64,000 nt of DNA. Origin: Liolophura sinensis (taxonomy: Eukaryota; Mollusca; Polyplacophora; Chitonida; Chitonidae). Below the pieces are notes generated by a model that worked only from the letters and a program-made list of their open reading frames with translations, was not told where the DNA came from and made no database searches. The DNA lies in the NCBI RefSeq assembly GCF_032854445.1, contig NC_088295.1, forward strand, positions 9,535,385-9,599,384, written 5' to 3'. Made by a program: the position numbers and the translations under genes. Shown piece by piece: positions 1 to 11,731 of the stretch (its first letter is position 1; the number at the start of each line of letters is the position of its first letter).

Positions 1-2915
1 TGTAAAAACAGAAGTCATCACTGTGTTCTGAAGTTTGTGGAAAACAGAATCTACCATATTATCTCAGCGAAGGATAGGTTTGTAATTTTCCAAAAGCATG
101 GAAATCAAATGAACTAACTTTTGTATTTGTGAATAGAGTTTCGTGAAACTTCGCCAAATTGTAAAAGGCGATATATCTACTGATTTTATCTGTTTAGCTT
201 AAAGCGAAAATCAGCAGTATTATGTTATGGATCGCATAGTTTTGTTGTGGTCGAAATTGCATTTTATTATAAAGTTGATTAGAGATAGATCTGAAGCAGT
301 GTTAGGTTAGCTGATGATTTTTGGTTGAGGTAAATTCTATATTTCAGACTATTAGTGACCATTTAAGTTGTTCCACACATGTTTTTAGCTCAAATAATGT
401 TTCCAGTCTGTTTGCCAATAGAAGGATCTATCCTTAACCAGCCTGGGAGAGATAACTCTCCACAATGGAGGTAAAAAAAAGTTGTTTGTATAAAATAGAT
501 TTGCTATCATTTACTTTAAAAATGGAAAATCCCCAATTCCATGGCGTTATATGGATATGTTGTATAATAGTGATCGAAAATATTTACCGAAGGTGAAAGT
601 GCAACTCGCTTTTTTCTCCGCTTACATGAAACATCGTGTCAAAATACCAAGATAAATAGAGTACAATCACCCTTTAAGCTACGTCATAACCGTCCCTAAA
701 CTACAAGAGAAATTCTGGAAGATCTGTGATGAAATTCACTCTGTTAGAACTTCTACACCCTGCAACTTAACCTGTGGAATGGGTAATAAAAAAAATATTC
801 TCTAAACACGACCCTGTAAATTTGCACATCCACAATGACGCGTGTATCAGTGGTACACAAACTTTGCAATGTCATTGTGGATGTGTTTAATACACAAACT
901 ATGCGATTTGCTGGAACACAAAATTATGTGGATGTATGTGTTTCGCATAGCTTTTAGAGAGAGGAGTATAAACTTTCGTAAGAAGTTAACTGCACTTTGG
1001 ATCAATACCTCAGATGACTTTCAGACGTATTTTACGCCTTTGCATATATGAGCGTAATACAAAACGATACCAGGATATTTTGTTGCGTTACTCTTCTCAT
1101 ATGCAACGACTCTTGATGACGTCATTTTCCTGTAATCACCGACATTAGAGGCCTTTAGTTAGAAAGTACAAGTTCAACTTGTAAGGTGTAACTTCAATCT
1201 AGAATAGGTAAACTGATTCAAGTTTGAAGTTACAAGTTAAACGTTACGATTTGTAGAACTTGTAACTCCTATTTAAAGGTTTCTAATTATACACCAATAA
1301 TCTCGTCTCTATGCACGTCCAACAAATCTCTTTTACATTGACAATATCATTTATTAAGATAGCAATCCTGCTTTTCATCAGATAAATGGCATCTCATTTA
1401 GGCACCCGCTATAAGGGAATGTCGGATAACTAATCTGATCGTTGTACAGTTTTTTTTACGTATTTGACTTCAGTGCCTTGTTCAGGACAATAAATGATAT
1501 CACATTCTGAGTGATTCTTTCTAATGCTAATACAATTGAAATATAATTTCAGTGGGCAGTCAGGAGATCAAAAGCGGTAATTATGTCCACTTTTATGTAT
1601 CTTTGACAATAATGACTTTCAAGTTTACAGATGTAAGCAATGTTGGTGTCCTTTTTCGATCATAGAGCTATCAAACGAAACATGGTACCGTAATTATTTT
1701 GGTGATGAGGGTAAATTTCACACAGTAAATATTGTCGTTCATTCTACCCTCCAAATGAAATACATGTAACCTTTATTGTATATACAGTTTGTTAAGTCAC
1801 ACATTTAATGGCACTGGATCCAGCAGAGTTTCTGATACAGCCATATCGCGAATGTGAATCTAAAAACTAAATCAACCAATAAATTGAATTCAGCTAGTGC
1901 TTTTAAATAGAGAGGGACCAGTCGAATTTTATCAGCAAAACTCGGAAGCTTCATTGAACTGCGGAAATGGGTAACCAAGCAACGTTCTCGCGCCAACACA
2001 GTCTTGCCAGCTTCCTCGACAAAGCCTCGATGATTGCCAGTGATAAAGGCACGGGTTATGGCTGCGGGTTTTATATATGGAATACTTCATCTGGGCAGAA
2101 ATTATGTGTATATACGTCATGAAAATTGAACAATTCATTGGTATTTGTAACGGATACATAGATTGGTCAAGGATACTACTCCATCATTATTAAATATCGG
2201 CCACACTACCATCTCTTCGCCGATTCCTTCAAGTAGGCTTTACAGAATATGGGCTTTAGGTAGCCATAAGGTAGACCACCTGCAACGAATCTAACATAAG
2301 TGTTCCATTATAAATACATTCCCAGTTATAGTCTCTGGTAGAAATGATTTGGTAATGACTTGTCATTTTTCCATGCCTGGGTAAACCACAACTACAGCGT
2401 GTTTGTTTGGTATATTAAATCGTAACTTTGGCACATATTAGCTTGAATTCAAACATTCAGATACAACGAAAACGAAGGGTAGTTCATTTATCCTTCCTTT
2501 AAAATCAGATAATCATATCTAGATTAAAGCATATAAAGATCCTAAGTGTGACGTTAAATAACAATATTATCAATCTTTAAAGCATATGATGTTGTATTTC
2601 GATTTTAAAGTATTAGGTGAACCAATAGAAATTCTTAGTGTTGTCATGTTTCAGTCACAGATATTATGTCAAAATTCAACTCTGTAAGAGCTTAGCATCG
2701 ATACATTGTAGCTGTTTCTGCAGAAGGTGCTGGACAGTTAGAATAAAGACGTAACTGAGTTAAACTGACAAGAGGCCATATTTCATAATGTTACATGTGA
2801 CCAATTGCCTACAGTCACACTGTCGTTGATGCTTTGATCTACTCCCTGATCTGTTTCATACGGTACTCACACATCGGCTTACATGATGGAGATATAACAA
2901 GTTTCCACAAAACCA
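1..2915. other. AT-rich non-coding DNA, no gene seen
   Basis: No reading frame here looks like a conserved protein and no spliced gene could be assembled. The only structure noted is a cluster of short inverted motifs at 1167-1262. It includes a 17-bp palindrome at 1167-1183 (TACAAGTT-C-AACTTGTA) followed by GTAACTTCAA and TTGAAGTTAC in opposite orientation, which could fold into a small imperfect hairpin. Nothing else is supported. Confidence 0.6.
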
Positions 2916-2985
2916 CTCGTGTTTTTTTTTTTTGTTTGTTTGTTTGTTTTTTTTTTTTTTTTTCTTTTTTTTTTTCTTTTTTTTC
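2916..2985. repeat. Poly-T / T-rich low-complexity tract
   Basis: About 70 bases of nearly pure T, interrupted by single G or C residues and a short TTTG run near the start. It is simple low-complexity sequence. It opens artificial poly-Phe or poly-Lys reading frames on the two strands, which should not be annotated as genes. Confidence 0.9.
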
Positions 2986-5900
2986 AATCTATCTTCGGAA
3001 TTAATATTTAGGATAGAGAAATACATAACAGTAGGCCTACATTTCGACCCAGTCGGACAGAGCGCAAAACAATTATACACAATGGTGCATATTCTCTGTA
3101 CAGCAAGCCTGGTGGCCTGCCTCTCGATTTCACGCAGTTTTAATGAGGCTATACACTAATTGTTTATATCCACGCAAAACTTATTCTCTTTTCATCATGC
3201 TTTTGTAGTGACAAAATCCGCGTGGTAAATATACTCTTGATAAATAAGTATATGGTGTTTTGTAAAATAAATAATAATCAATAAACATTTTAGAAAACAA
3301 GTTAATTCCTTAAGCACATACAGTGTCAAATTGAAAAATATGAATGTGTAAAGTATTGACACATGCTTAGGCTTGTTTCATTTGTGTTAACGACAGAGAA
3401 AAGATAACATCTGAACATGTTTATTGCAAGACTTCGATCTCATACTTGTAACCAGCTATCAAACGGACGTATTCTAGTGCAGCACATCTAAGAGTACAAA
3501 GAAACCAAACGTACAACATGTGTTGAGAATTCCTGGCCAATAAAACGTAATTACCAGAACATGCTCTAGAATCGAAAACCATGTTTATTTGTCCTTACTT
3601 TTATTTATTGAAGCAATCGATTATTTGATCACGAAGGAAATCTTCAATAAAACTGCGATCCCGTGTCTAAATGAGTCCTATAAACAAGCTCATGTTCGAG
3701 GATGTGTCTCTCAGTTAACAGGAAAATGGTATCGACCTATGAGCTTCCTGCACAGATTTTTGTTCCCTTCTCACTTATTTGTTTTAAGTCCGGTTCTTAC
3801 CGTTGGCCGTAAGCTACAGACCACGTTCTACCTTTTCTGTTATGGCCCTAAATTGCCTTGGGTTTCGCTTAGTCATGCACATAGTAACATGAAACCAGCA
3901 AATAATCTTGCATTAGGTTTCCCATTAAATGCTCATTGGACTGGCATCACTGGGAGAAAACTATTTTATGGATAACCATTTTATGTGACCAGAAATATAT
4001 CTGGACACAGTGAATCATTCAAATGGCAAACAAGAACAAATGACTGTGTGGCCAGATTCTTCCACGCATGCGCATGTCACAAATGTACCCCACGATGTAT
4101 CAAGGACAACAGTGCCGTCTTCCCAAAGAACTGTTAGTAATACAATGAATTACATTGACAGGTAGTGTTGTTCTGACAATTTCACAGTTTTATTCATGAG
4201 TTTTGTGTAAAAGTGTGCCTTCAACTAGTCCTTTCAGAAGAAAAGCATTTTGTGGATTTGGGTGACAATGACATAATGTTCGGGATAAAGGTTATAAGGA
4301 GTAAACACAAACATGCACCGGCAGATGAGGGTCTTGACAAGCACTAAGTACCTTTGCCATCGCTTTGTACTGCGTAGTCCCGTGTTATATGGGTGAATTA
4401 GATACTACATCAGAAATTTGTACGTAAGAGCATTTTGCGGAACATGCGCTGGTTAAAACATAAAAAATTCATTTGATTACCTTTAATAAACTCTGTCAAG
4501 AAAGCTTGACGTAACATTTAATGGAAATGAATACAGCGAATCAGAGTGATTATTTTGACAAGCCCCTGAAAGTAGCTCCCTACATCAGAACATTGAATCC
4601 CTAATATAAATTTATAATCGATTTCAATGAGATTGGGCTGAAATTTGATAGTGTTTAGATATTTCATGAGCCAATAACTGCGATGAATCATTGATTTTCT
4701 CTGGAAGGCTGACATAACCGTGTTTCCTGCAACCTGTCTGTGAGGCTCTCAGCTTTTAGGAGGTTTGCTATTACCAAGAAACAAGAAAAGTAGCTGGCAG
4801 GACTTCATTATGAGCCCATCTCTTGTAAAACATTTGTACCTATGTCCTGGCGATAGTTACTTAACTTACGTCTAAGTACTACAGCTCTCAGCTTCCGTGA
4901 CACATCATTTATATTCACAGTTGACCTATGTTATCCTCTATTTTTCTGCTATTGCTCTATATAGTCTGAGTGTGTGGTGCTATAGTACAACCGCAATTTT
5001 CATCAAGTGACTGAACAAACATTATGTCGATTAAACTTCATTACTCACTAATCGACATGGAAATATTTCTGTACGTACGTATTCGCATTCGCTTTGTGAG
5101 TATATGGTTGTTTTGTTTGTGTGGACAAATATAAGAGATGGCTTGAAGTTAATGCCTACAATTTCGGCAAATGACCCAAAATTTCGACCAAAAAACTGCA
5201 TAAAATGTCAAATATTACTTTTGGTGTTGAAACTTACATTTTTGCCATTTTAGGTCATTTACCGTAAGGTCATAGGTCAAACAAAACAAGTAAATATCCG
5301 TGATAAAGAATCAGTTCGGCTTCTCAAAGTTTCCTATGTATTTCCCATCGGGTTAGTACAACGTTTTAATCCGTTGCATCATGACCCATCGTGCACGATG
5401 GATATATTCCTGGCTGGAGACAGTGGGAATATATTACACATTGCAGGTTTGCATTTAAGTATATTAAATACGCTGGGAAAATTAATCATGAAATAAATAA
5501 CAAATGTAGTCACTGTAACAAGACATTGGGTAGAATATCCACAATACTGCTGTAGACACCCACATGAACTGTCACCAGCTGCAGTTTCCCATCCATTGTA
5601 TCCTGGTTTGTAATTAGGGTCACTGACGTAGCCAATATTGTGATATTATATATATTACTGCTATCAAATAGTTGAAATATCTACTGTCAACTGCGTAGAA
5701 AATATACCTAACAATGGCAAGATGCACGCAGTCAAACAGAATGTGTTAAATTTGTAGCCATATTGGGATTCGTTGGAATCTATGAAGTCACTATCGAATA
5801 AACTGAAGCTCTGTTCTGGACAATGTTGGATGTTAATTTAGTAGGCTTAGCTGCATGGAGCAAGGGTTGTTGTCGAAGTTGCCGAATGGTACGGAACAGC

Positions 5901-6445
5901 ATCATATAAACCTTTGTTCAGCTTTTGACAGGGCTGGGAACTGTGGTAGGACATTGTTACCGAGTATGGGAGGTTGTCTGTTAGGTGTGGAGATGGATAA
6001 GAAAGCGCTTCTGTGACCAGTACTTCGATACCTGAACCAGACTAAAACCCGACTTGCAAAACCGTCTATAAACATACTCAGTAGGTTACTGGGTTCCATG
6101 ACCTCTGCTGAACTTAAGTGATATAATCCAGGAAAGGACACAGCCATGACTACCAGCAGACAAGTCACGTTTGTCAAGGGAATGGCGATCGATAAATGGG
6201 GAATTCCCGATGGCCTTGCCTCTCCAATGGCTGAATGTGCCACACCCAGCGAATGCGCTGTAGCATCCATAAACGTATAATCTACCATAAATGGAAATAT
6301 TTTCATTCAAGGTAATCCTTATGTCTGCCTTGTACATGTAAGGTCTACATTAAATGAATAGTTTGTTATTTAATTACGGATTTTGCTAAGTTCAATATTG
6401 CTAACAATAATTCGATTACCAAGAATTACATCGTCTTTGTTTAAT
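2986..6445. other. Intergenic, no gene recognised
   Basis: AT-rich DNA. A 128-codon frame at 3589-3975 (+) and a 134-codon frame at 5902-6306 (-) are open, but neither resembles a family I recognise and neither has clear splice or start context. The minus frame does contain one hydrophobic stretch. A perfect 16-bp palindrome, CCATCGTGCACGATGG, lies at 5386-5401. Confidence 0.5.
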
Positions 6446-6482
6446 AGTACCTTAGGTCATTCTGTCAATGACCTAAGGTACT
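6446..6482. repeat. Perfect 16-bp inverted repeat with 5-nt loop
   Basis: Left arm 6446-6461 (AGTACCTTAGGTCATT), spacer CTGTC, and right arm 6467-6482, which is the exact reverse complement. It would form a stable hairpin. It lies about 170 bp upstream of a second hairpin with the same loop length (6630-6672), so the two may belong to one element. Confidence 0.9.
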
Positions 6483-6514
6483 AGTAACCTCAAATAATTA
6501 TGCATAATTTGACC

Positions 6515-6811
6515 GAATTTTACATTATTATGTTTTTTCGATATGTCTTCTGGCAGCTTAATATTAGCCACAATCCAAAAAAGAGTACCGGTACGTATAA
6601 ATCATGTGCACGTAAATATGGTGTCAACATTCATAACTGTTTTCTAAGTGTGGCTTAGAAAACAGTTATGAATTTTACATTATTATGTTTTTTCGATATG
6701 TCTTCTGGCAGCTTAATATTAGCCACAATCCAAAAAAGAGTACCGGTACGTATAAATCATGTGCACGTAAATATGGTGTCAACATTCATAACTGTTTTCT
6801 AAGCGTGGCTT
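6515..6811. repeat. Tandem duplication (155-bp offset) joined by a 19-bp hairpin
   Basis: The segment from GAATTTTACATTATTATG to about GTGGCTT occurs twice, offset by 155 bp and almost identical (one visible change, AAGTG to AAGCG). At the junction, 6630-6648 (TTCATAACTGTTTTCTAAG) and 6654-6672 are perfect inverted repeats separated by TGTGG. The near identity implies a recent duplication. It may be a dimer of a small fold-back element. Confidence 0.85.
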
Positions 6812-7447
6812 TTTAAGCTGGTCAGTTAAAATAAACAATGTAATTATTTGTGAAATTTCATTTTATAAAGTTACCAAGTTCGTTATATTCATTTAGCTAG
6901 TACAAGGAAACGCAATTATGGGAGCGAATGGGGTTATGATAAAAAATGTAACACGAAGATCTGTCTTTTTGTACATCGATATCTGTCTGAAATGAAAGTA
7001 AAATCATTCCAGATAGGTTTGCCAATGCCATGTTTACCTGAAATGAATCATTTTTCATCTTATGTACATTTGCATGTGGAGCCTTAAATGACATTTTTTA
7101 TTTAAGGTAGATCTTTTGAATGTATTGGTTATTAGCTATATATCTAGTATGTATTTGATAAATTTGACTGTTTAAGGAACGCCATTCGCAAGAATTGATC
7201 TGTTAAGATTTAGTATGTATTCTGTTAATACTTAGTATGTATTTATTTGACTTATTTGGTTTTATTCTAATGCCATACCCAAGACATTTTATTTTAATAT
7301 CTGTTATTATGTTAGGCATTTTAACGTAGCGGTTAATTAACGATTTAATCTTAATTAGCTTTTGAATTCCTGAGTTTTAGGGTGTCATGGGTCGAGGGTT
7401 CTTAAGTTGGCGAAATGGGATAAGGTGATTTCAAATACGGATAGCAA

Positions 7448-7772
7448 GTCGTACTCTACAATTTTTCAGTCACATGACGACGAAGGAATCATTAGGGTGC
7501 ATGTACGTGTAATGTGCTTCCTTGTTGCAGGACGGATTTCCACCGCTCTTTTATTTAGTGCTGCTTCACTGAGACGACTTACCGAAGGCAAGTAAGCCGC
7601 CCCGCCCGAGTCATTATACTGATACGGGTCAACCAGTCCCCTTCATGCAGGCGCCAAGCGAGGAAGTTACAACTTACTCTTTTAAAGTCTTAGGTGTGAC
7701 TCGATCAAGGATTGATCCTGGATCTACCGGTCCCGAAGCGGACGCTCTACCAGCTGTGCTATCCGGGCCGGT
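7448..7772 (-). mobile_element. SINE family B, tRNA-derived, tail-truncated copy
   Basis: The sequence matches the copies at 12221-12560 and 13083-13432 over almost all their length. Its tRNA-like head is at the right end (read on the minus strand, with a TAGCACAGTTGG-like A box). The body matches through the AATTTTTCAGTCACATGACG region, but the TTAAACCCCAAGCACTCACTC tail is missing at the left end. Family B copies in this window are about 340 bp when full length. Confidence 0.85.
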
Positions 7773-7797
7773 GCAAGTGATGAGTAGTTCTTTCTTA

Positions 7798-7860
7798 TTG
7801 CCAGTCGCCACGATATGGCTGAAATATTGCCGATGTGGCGTTAAACCATAATCAATTATT
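7798..7860 (+). mobile_element. SINE-like 3' tail fragment (family C)
   Basis: A short conserved block, GCCACGATATGGCTGAAATATTG followed by CCGATGTGGCGTTAAACC, ends in an AT-rich tail directly beside the family B SINE. A diverged copy occurs on the minus strand at 54705-54752. I recall this block as a common molluscan SINE 3' region; only the tail is present here. Confidence 0.6.
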
Positions 7861-8469
7861 TATTCTTATTGCCGATGAATACTAAATGTAATGAATCGTA
7901 GAAGAATCAGACTGCATTTGCTAATGTTTCACACAGAACAAATAGATCAAAACATGACAAGTTAAATATGGATTAATTGTTTTTCACTCATAAAAAATCG
8001 ACATAAAACACATATATCGTCTTCTCTTTAAGCTGTCCTTATTGATCGTAACTGTGCAACCGTAAATGTTTTCATGGAATGCCGCGCGTTCTACCCAACC
8101 TAATATGTTTTGCTTGTCCACGGCGTGAAGGTGTGATACTGTTACATTGTGTCATGCTTTACCCACAATGACCACGGTTTTAGTGTTATTTCTGTCTATT
8201 GAATAACGTTCTATCAGTGATTTCTCTGGGGAACGCTAAACTACCTGTGTTATATGGTTATGTAAATGCAGTGGGTAGGAGACTCAGCCTAATGCATTCA
8301 GCGGTTGAGTAAAGGTCACAGTGTTTTCCAGACAGGTTGAATCCTTCAACAACTGCCTCGCTCAGGTCAGATTGCACTGGTGTCTGTGTTCACTATATGG
8401 TCAGTTGTCCATGGCGGCCAACTGAATGCAGATCCATGGTTTCTATAACCAGCTTCCAGATATATCTTC
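7861..8469. other. Non-coding spacer, nothing recognised
   Basis: AT-rich single-copy-looking DNA between the SINE fragments and the first minisatellite. I see no exon, RNA gene or repeat in it. Confidence 0.5.
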
Positions 8470-8940
8470 ATTACATAATAGGTATCATACTGTCTTTGGT
8501 GCGACACCACATATCAATTATCACGTCATACTCCCCTTGTTGCGACACCACATATCAGTTATCACGTCATACTGCCCTTGGTGGGACACCACATATCAGT
8601 TATCACGTCATACTCTCCTTGGTGTGACATCATATATCAGTTATCGTACTGTTATCATACTCCTCTCATCAGTGTGACAACAGATATCAATTATCACGCT
8701 GTCCCCAAAGCGCCACCACAATTATCATGCTGTCTGCGGTGCGACACCAGATAAAAATTATCATACTGTTCTCGGTGTGATACAAGATATCAGTTATCAC
8801 ACTGTTGTCGGTATAACACCAGATATCAGTTATTATTATGTGTGATAGCACATATCAATTATCGTGCTCTTTTCAGTGTGACATCATATATCAATTATCA
8901 TACTGTTATCGGTGTAACACATGTTATCAATAATCACACT
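8470..8940. repeat. Degenerate minisatellite, about 41-bp unit
   Basis: Units carry the core CATATCAGTTATCACGTCAT followed by a variable tract ending in GACACCA. The spacing is exactly 41 bp for the first units (TCACGTCAT at 8521, 8562 and 8603), and units become more diverged and irregular to the right. About eleven units are recognisable. The array passes almost directly into the 27-bp array. Confidence 0.85.
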
Positions 8941-8954
8941 GTTATCATTGTTAT

Positions 8955-9812
8955 GGCCAAAAACATATTCCGCCGATAGCCTGTACCTGATATGCTCCGC
9001 CGATAGCTCGTACCTGATATCTTTTGCCGATAGGCCGTACCTTATATGTTCTGCCGATAGACCGTACCTTATATTTTCTGCCGATAGCCCGTACCTAATG
9101 TGTTCTGCCAATAGCCCGTACCTGATATATTCTGCCGATAGCCCGTACCTGATATGTTTTGCCAGTTGCCCGTACCTGATATGTTCTGCCGATAGCCCGT
9201 ACCTGATATGTTTTGCCAGTTGCCCGTACCTGATATATTCTGCTGATAACCCGTACCTTATATGTTCTGCTAAAAGCCCGTACCTGATATGTTTTGCCGA
9301 CAGCCCGTCCCTGATATATTCTACTGATAGCTCGTACCTTACATGTTCTGCAGATAGCCCGTAACTGATATCTTTTGCCGATGGTTTGTACCTTATATGT
9401 TCTGCCGACAGCCCGTACTTGATATGTTCTGTCGATAGACCGTACCTTATATGTTCTGTCGATAGCCCGTACCTTATATGTTCTGCCGATAGCCCGCACC
9501 TGATATGTTCTGCTGATAACCCGTACCTTATATGTTCTGCTAATAGCCTGTACCTGATATGTTTTGCCGATAGCCCGTACCTGATATGTTTTGCCAGTTG
9601 CCCGTACCTGATATGTTCTGCCAATAGCCCGTACCTGATATATTCTGCTGATAACCCGTACCTTATATGTTTTGCTAATAGCCCGTACCTGATATGTTTG
9701 GCCGACAGCCCGTGCCTAATATATTCTACTGATAGCTCGTACCTTACATGTTCTGCAGACAGCCCGTACCTTATATGTTCTGCCGATAGCTTGTGCCTGA
9801 TATGTTCAGTCC
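8955..9812. repeat. Minisatellite, 27-bp unit, about 32 copies
   Basis: The consensus unit is close to GATATGTTCTGCCGATAGCC plus CGTACCT. Because 27 is divisible by three, the array is open over long distances. The plus strand reads repeats like CSADSPYLI and the minus strand reads LSAEHIRYG, the latter in a 324-codon frame (8884-9858). Variant units recur in blocks: the variant CTACTGATAGCTCGTACCTT occurs at 9321 and 9726, 405 bp or exactly 15 units apart, showing internal block duplication. I treat the array as non-coding because open frames exist on both strands and no promoter or splice context is evident. Confidence 0.9.
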
Positions 9813-9865
9813 ATGGCTTGACTTCATCTGTTATGTACAGCCAGATACAAAGTGTCACACTGTAG

Positions 9866-11731
9866 CGGCTTCTTTGTTTAAACTGGCTGTCGCCTTTTTG
9901 TCTGACTGGAGACTTGGACGATTCATCAATTGCTGGTTACATAAGTTTCAAGCCCTGATCATTGGGTACCTGCGTGTGCAAATTACACCAGTAACGCCGT
10001 GGTTGGAAATTGAAGTGTTTTATTTCTATAACTGACACTGACTAAAAATTATCTCAATCCAATTGCCTCAGTGGAAGCATGTTTCAGTTCATACCCGCAA
10101 ACCGCATGTCTGTCCACCCATTCCATTGATCAGATATATAATATGACATAAGTTCTATGGTTCAAGCAGAATGCATGTTGACTTGTCTCGCCAGTCCATA
10201 GCCGCTCAAAGCAACACAACAATCATTTATTCAATGCGTCTGTGTACCCGCCATTGCCATGGAGTCGTCTAAATATTATTACACTTGGTTGCGTGGTTAC
10301 CATAGAAACATTCTTGGCATCATTGAACGTAACGTTTAGGCGGGCGAGGATCCGTTTTCTATTCTCCATAAGCGGATGTTTTTTGGTATTACCTGATCAT
10401 TATAACACATCGGCCTACCTGTCAGAAGTAAGTATGTAAATTACCTGAAATAAAGGCATTGTGCTGGAAGTACCACGAAGCCACGATGACCTGCTTCCTG
10501 CCGTTGAGCGATTGCCTTCAAACTCAGGGCGAACCCACTGAAAGCTCTGCCAACATCCATACATCAACGCTGTCTTTTGACTCTTAATCTCCGCATATTT
10601 ATGATACCAATTAACCTGGCGTTTACGCAAGACTTTGATGAGATTTTCAAGAGCTCGTTAATTACAAGACTGGGGACAACCCAGACACCATTCATGTAGA
10701 CAGCCGAGAGATTATCACATTGCAAACAGGAACAGCGGCGGTGTTTCCCAATCGACAAACATGGAATCTGGGTAAAAATCATTACAGTTAGGTGAGTGAC
10801 GTACCCAAACATAACAGCTCTACTATATCCACTTGGTCTTGTTGGGTGTACGGCTCTGAATTAATCACGAAGAACTCATACGTGCGTTCTACAGTTTGAC
10901 CACTCGAATAGTTCTGTGCACTCTATTTACTTTGACGTAATGAAAGATAGGCAGCAGATTGCCGATGCTGGTGGTATAAACCGTAGCCAATTACCGATGC
11001 CAAATTCCAAAGAAAATCCACTTACGTTGTTTACTCTATTCAAGACATCTCAAAGTTGTTGAAAGGAAAGCCGAGTAAACCTATAAATAACACTAAGTAT
11101 TTGTTAAAGCCATGCTACACAGTTTCTGGTCGAGCTCTTAACGGAATTATTCAGTAACCCTTTCAGTAATCCGAACATAAAACCCATTATATGCAGCTGA
11201 GTAACGCAATCTTCCTTTATTAAACAGCAATGACTTGCCTTATGTAAGAAAGGCTGCAAGAAGAGTTCCGTGCGCTGAGGTCACAGGTTGGTGCGAATGG
11301 GGTTTTGGTGAATGGCGTGGGCTGGAGTTGGGACAAAAACTGTGTCTGGCGGTCAGCCAGGTCACATTCCAAGCCGGACAGCCTCCTTGTGGCTAGCAGA
11401 CAGCCCGGCTGATACCTCATTGACGGCCAAACTCCTAAGACCCGCCGGTATCGGGACCAGACAAAACCCCCATGATGAATAACGCAATGGCTGTAACAAG
11501 TGGCCGTGAAGCGCTCGACGTGCCGTGTTTTATCCCTAGTGATTGATTACACACTGGCCTCCTTGAACTGCCGGGCGCTACCCGGCAAATTAAAATTCTG
11601 GTATGACTGTAACCAAGCGCAGATATCGCTTTAGAGCTGCCTGGACGATAACTCTTTTCTTTTCAAGGTTATTAAAGAGCGATTTCGTGTTAAATTTTCT
11701 AAAATTCTCTATGTACTGTTGTTGGTTTCAG
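9866..11731. other. Upstream of the Ly6 exons; first exon not found
   Basis: This stretch should hold the signal-peptide exon of the Ly6-like gene if the gene is compact. I looked for an ATG followed by a hydrophobic segment and a GT donor leaving one base (phase 1), and found none convincing. A good donor-like AGAA|GTAAGT at about 10431 is in the wrong phase. The exon may lie further upstream. Confidence 0.5.

Noticed and set aside
2916-3159. Poly-Phe and poly-Lys frames around the T tract
   Set aside because: Low-complexity artefacts.
3589-3975. 128-codon plus-strand frame
   Set aside because: No recognisable domain, no splice or promoter context; length is within chance for this much sequence.
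5902-6306. 134-codon minus-strand frame with a hydrophobic segment
   Set aside because: Not recognised as any family. An overlapping frame is also open on the same strand; kept only as a note.
8884-9858. 324-codon minus-strand frame as a repeat protein gene
   Set aside because: It coincides with the 27-bp minisatellite, and both strands are open because the unit is a multiple of three and lacks stops. No family similarity or gene context.
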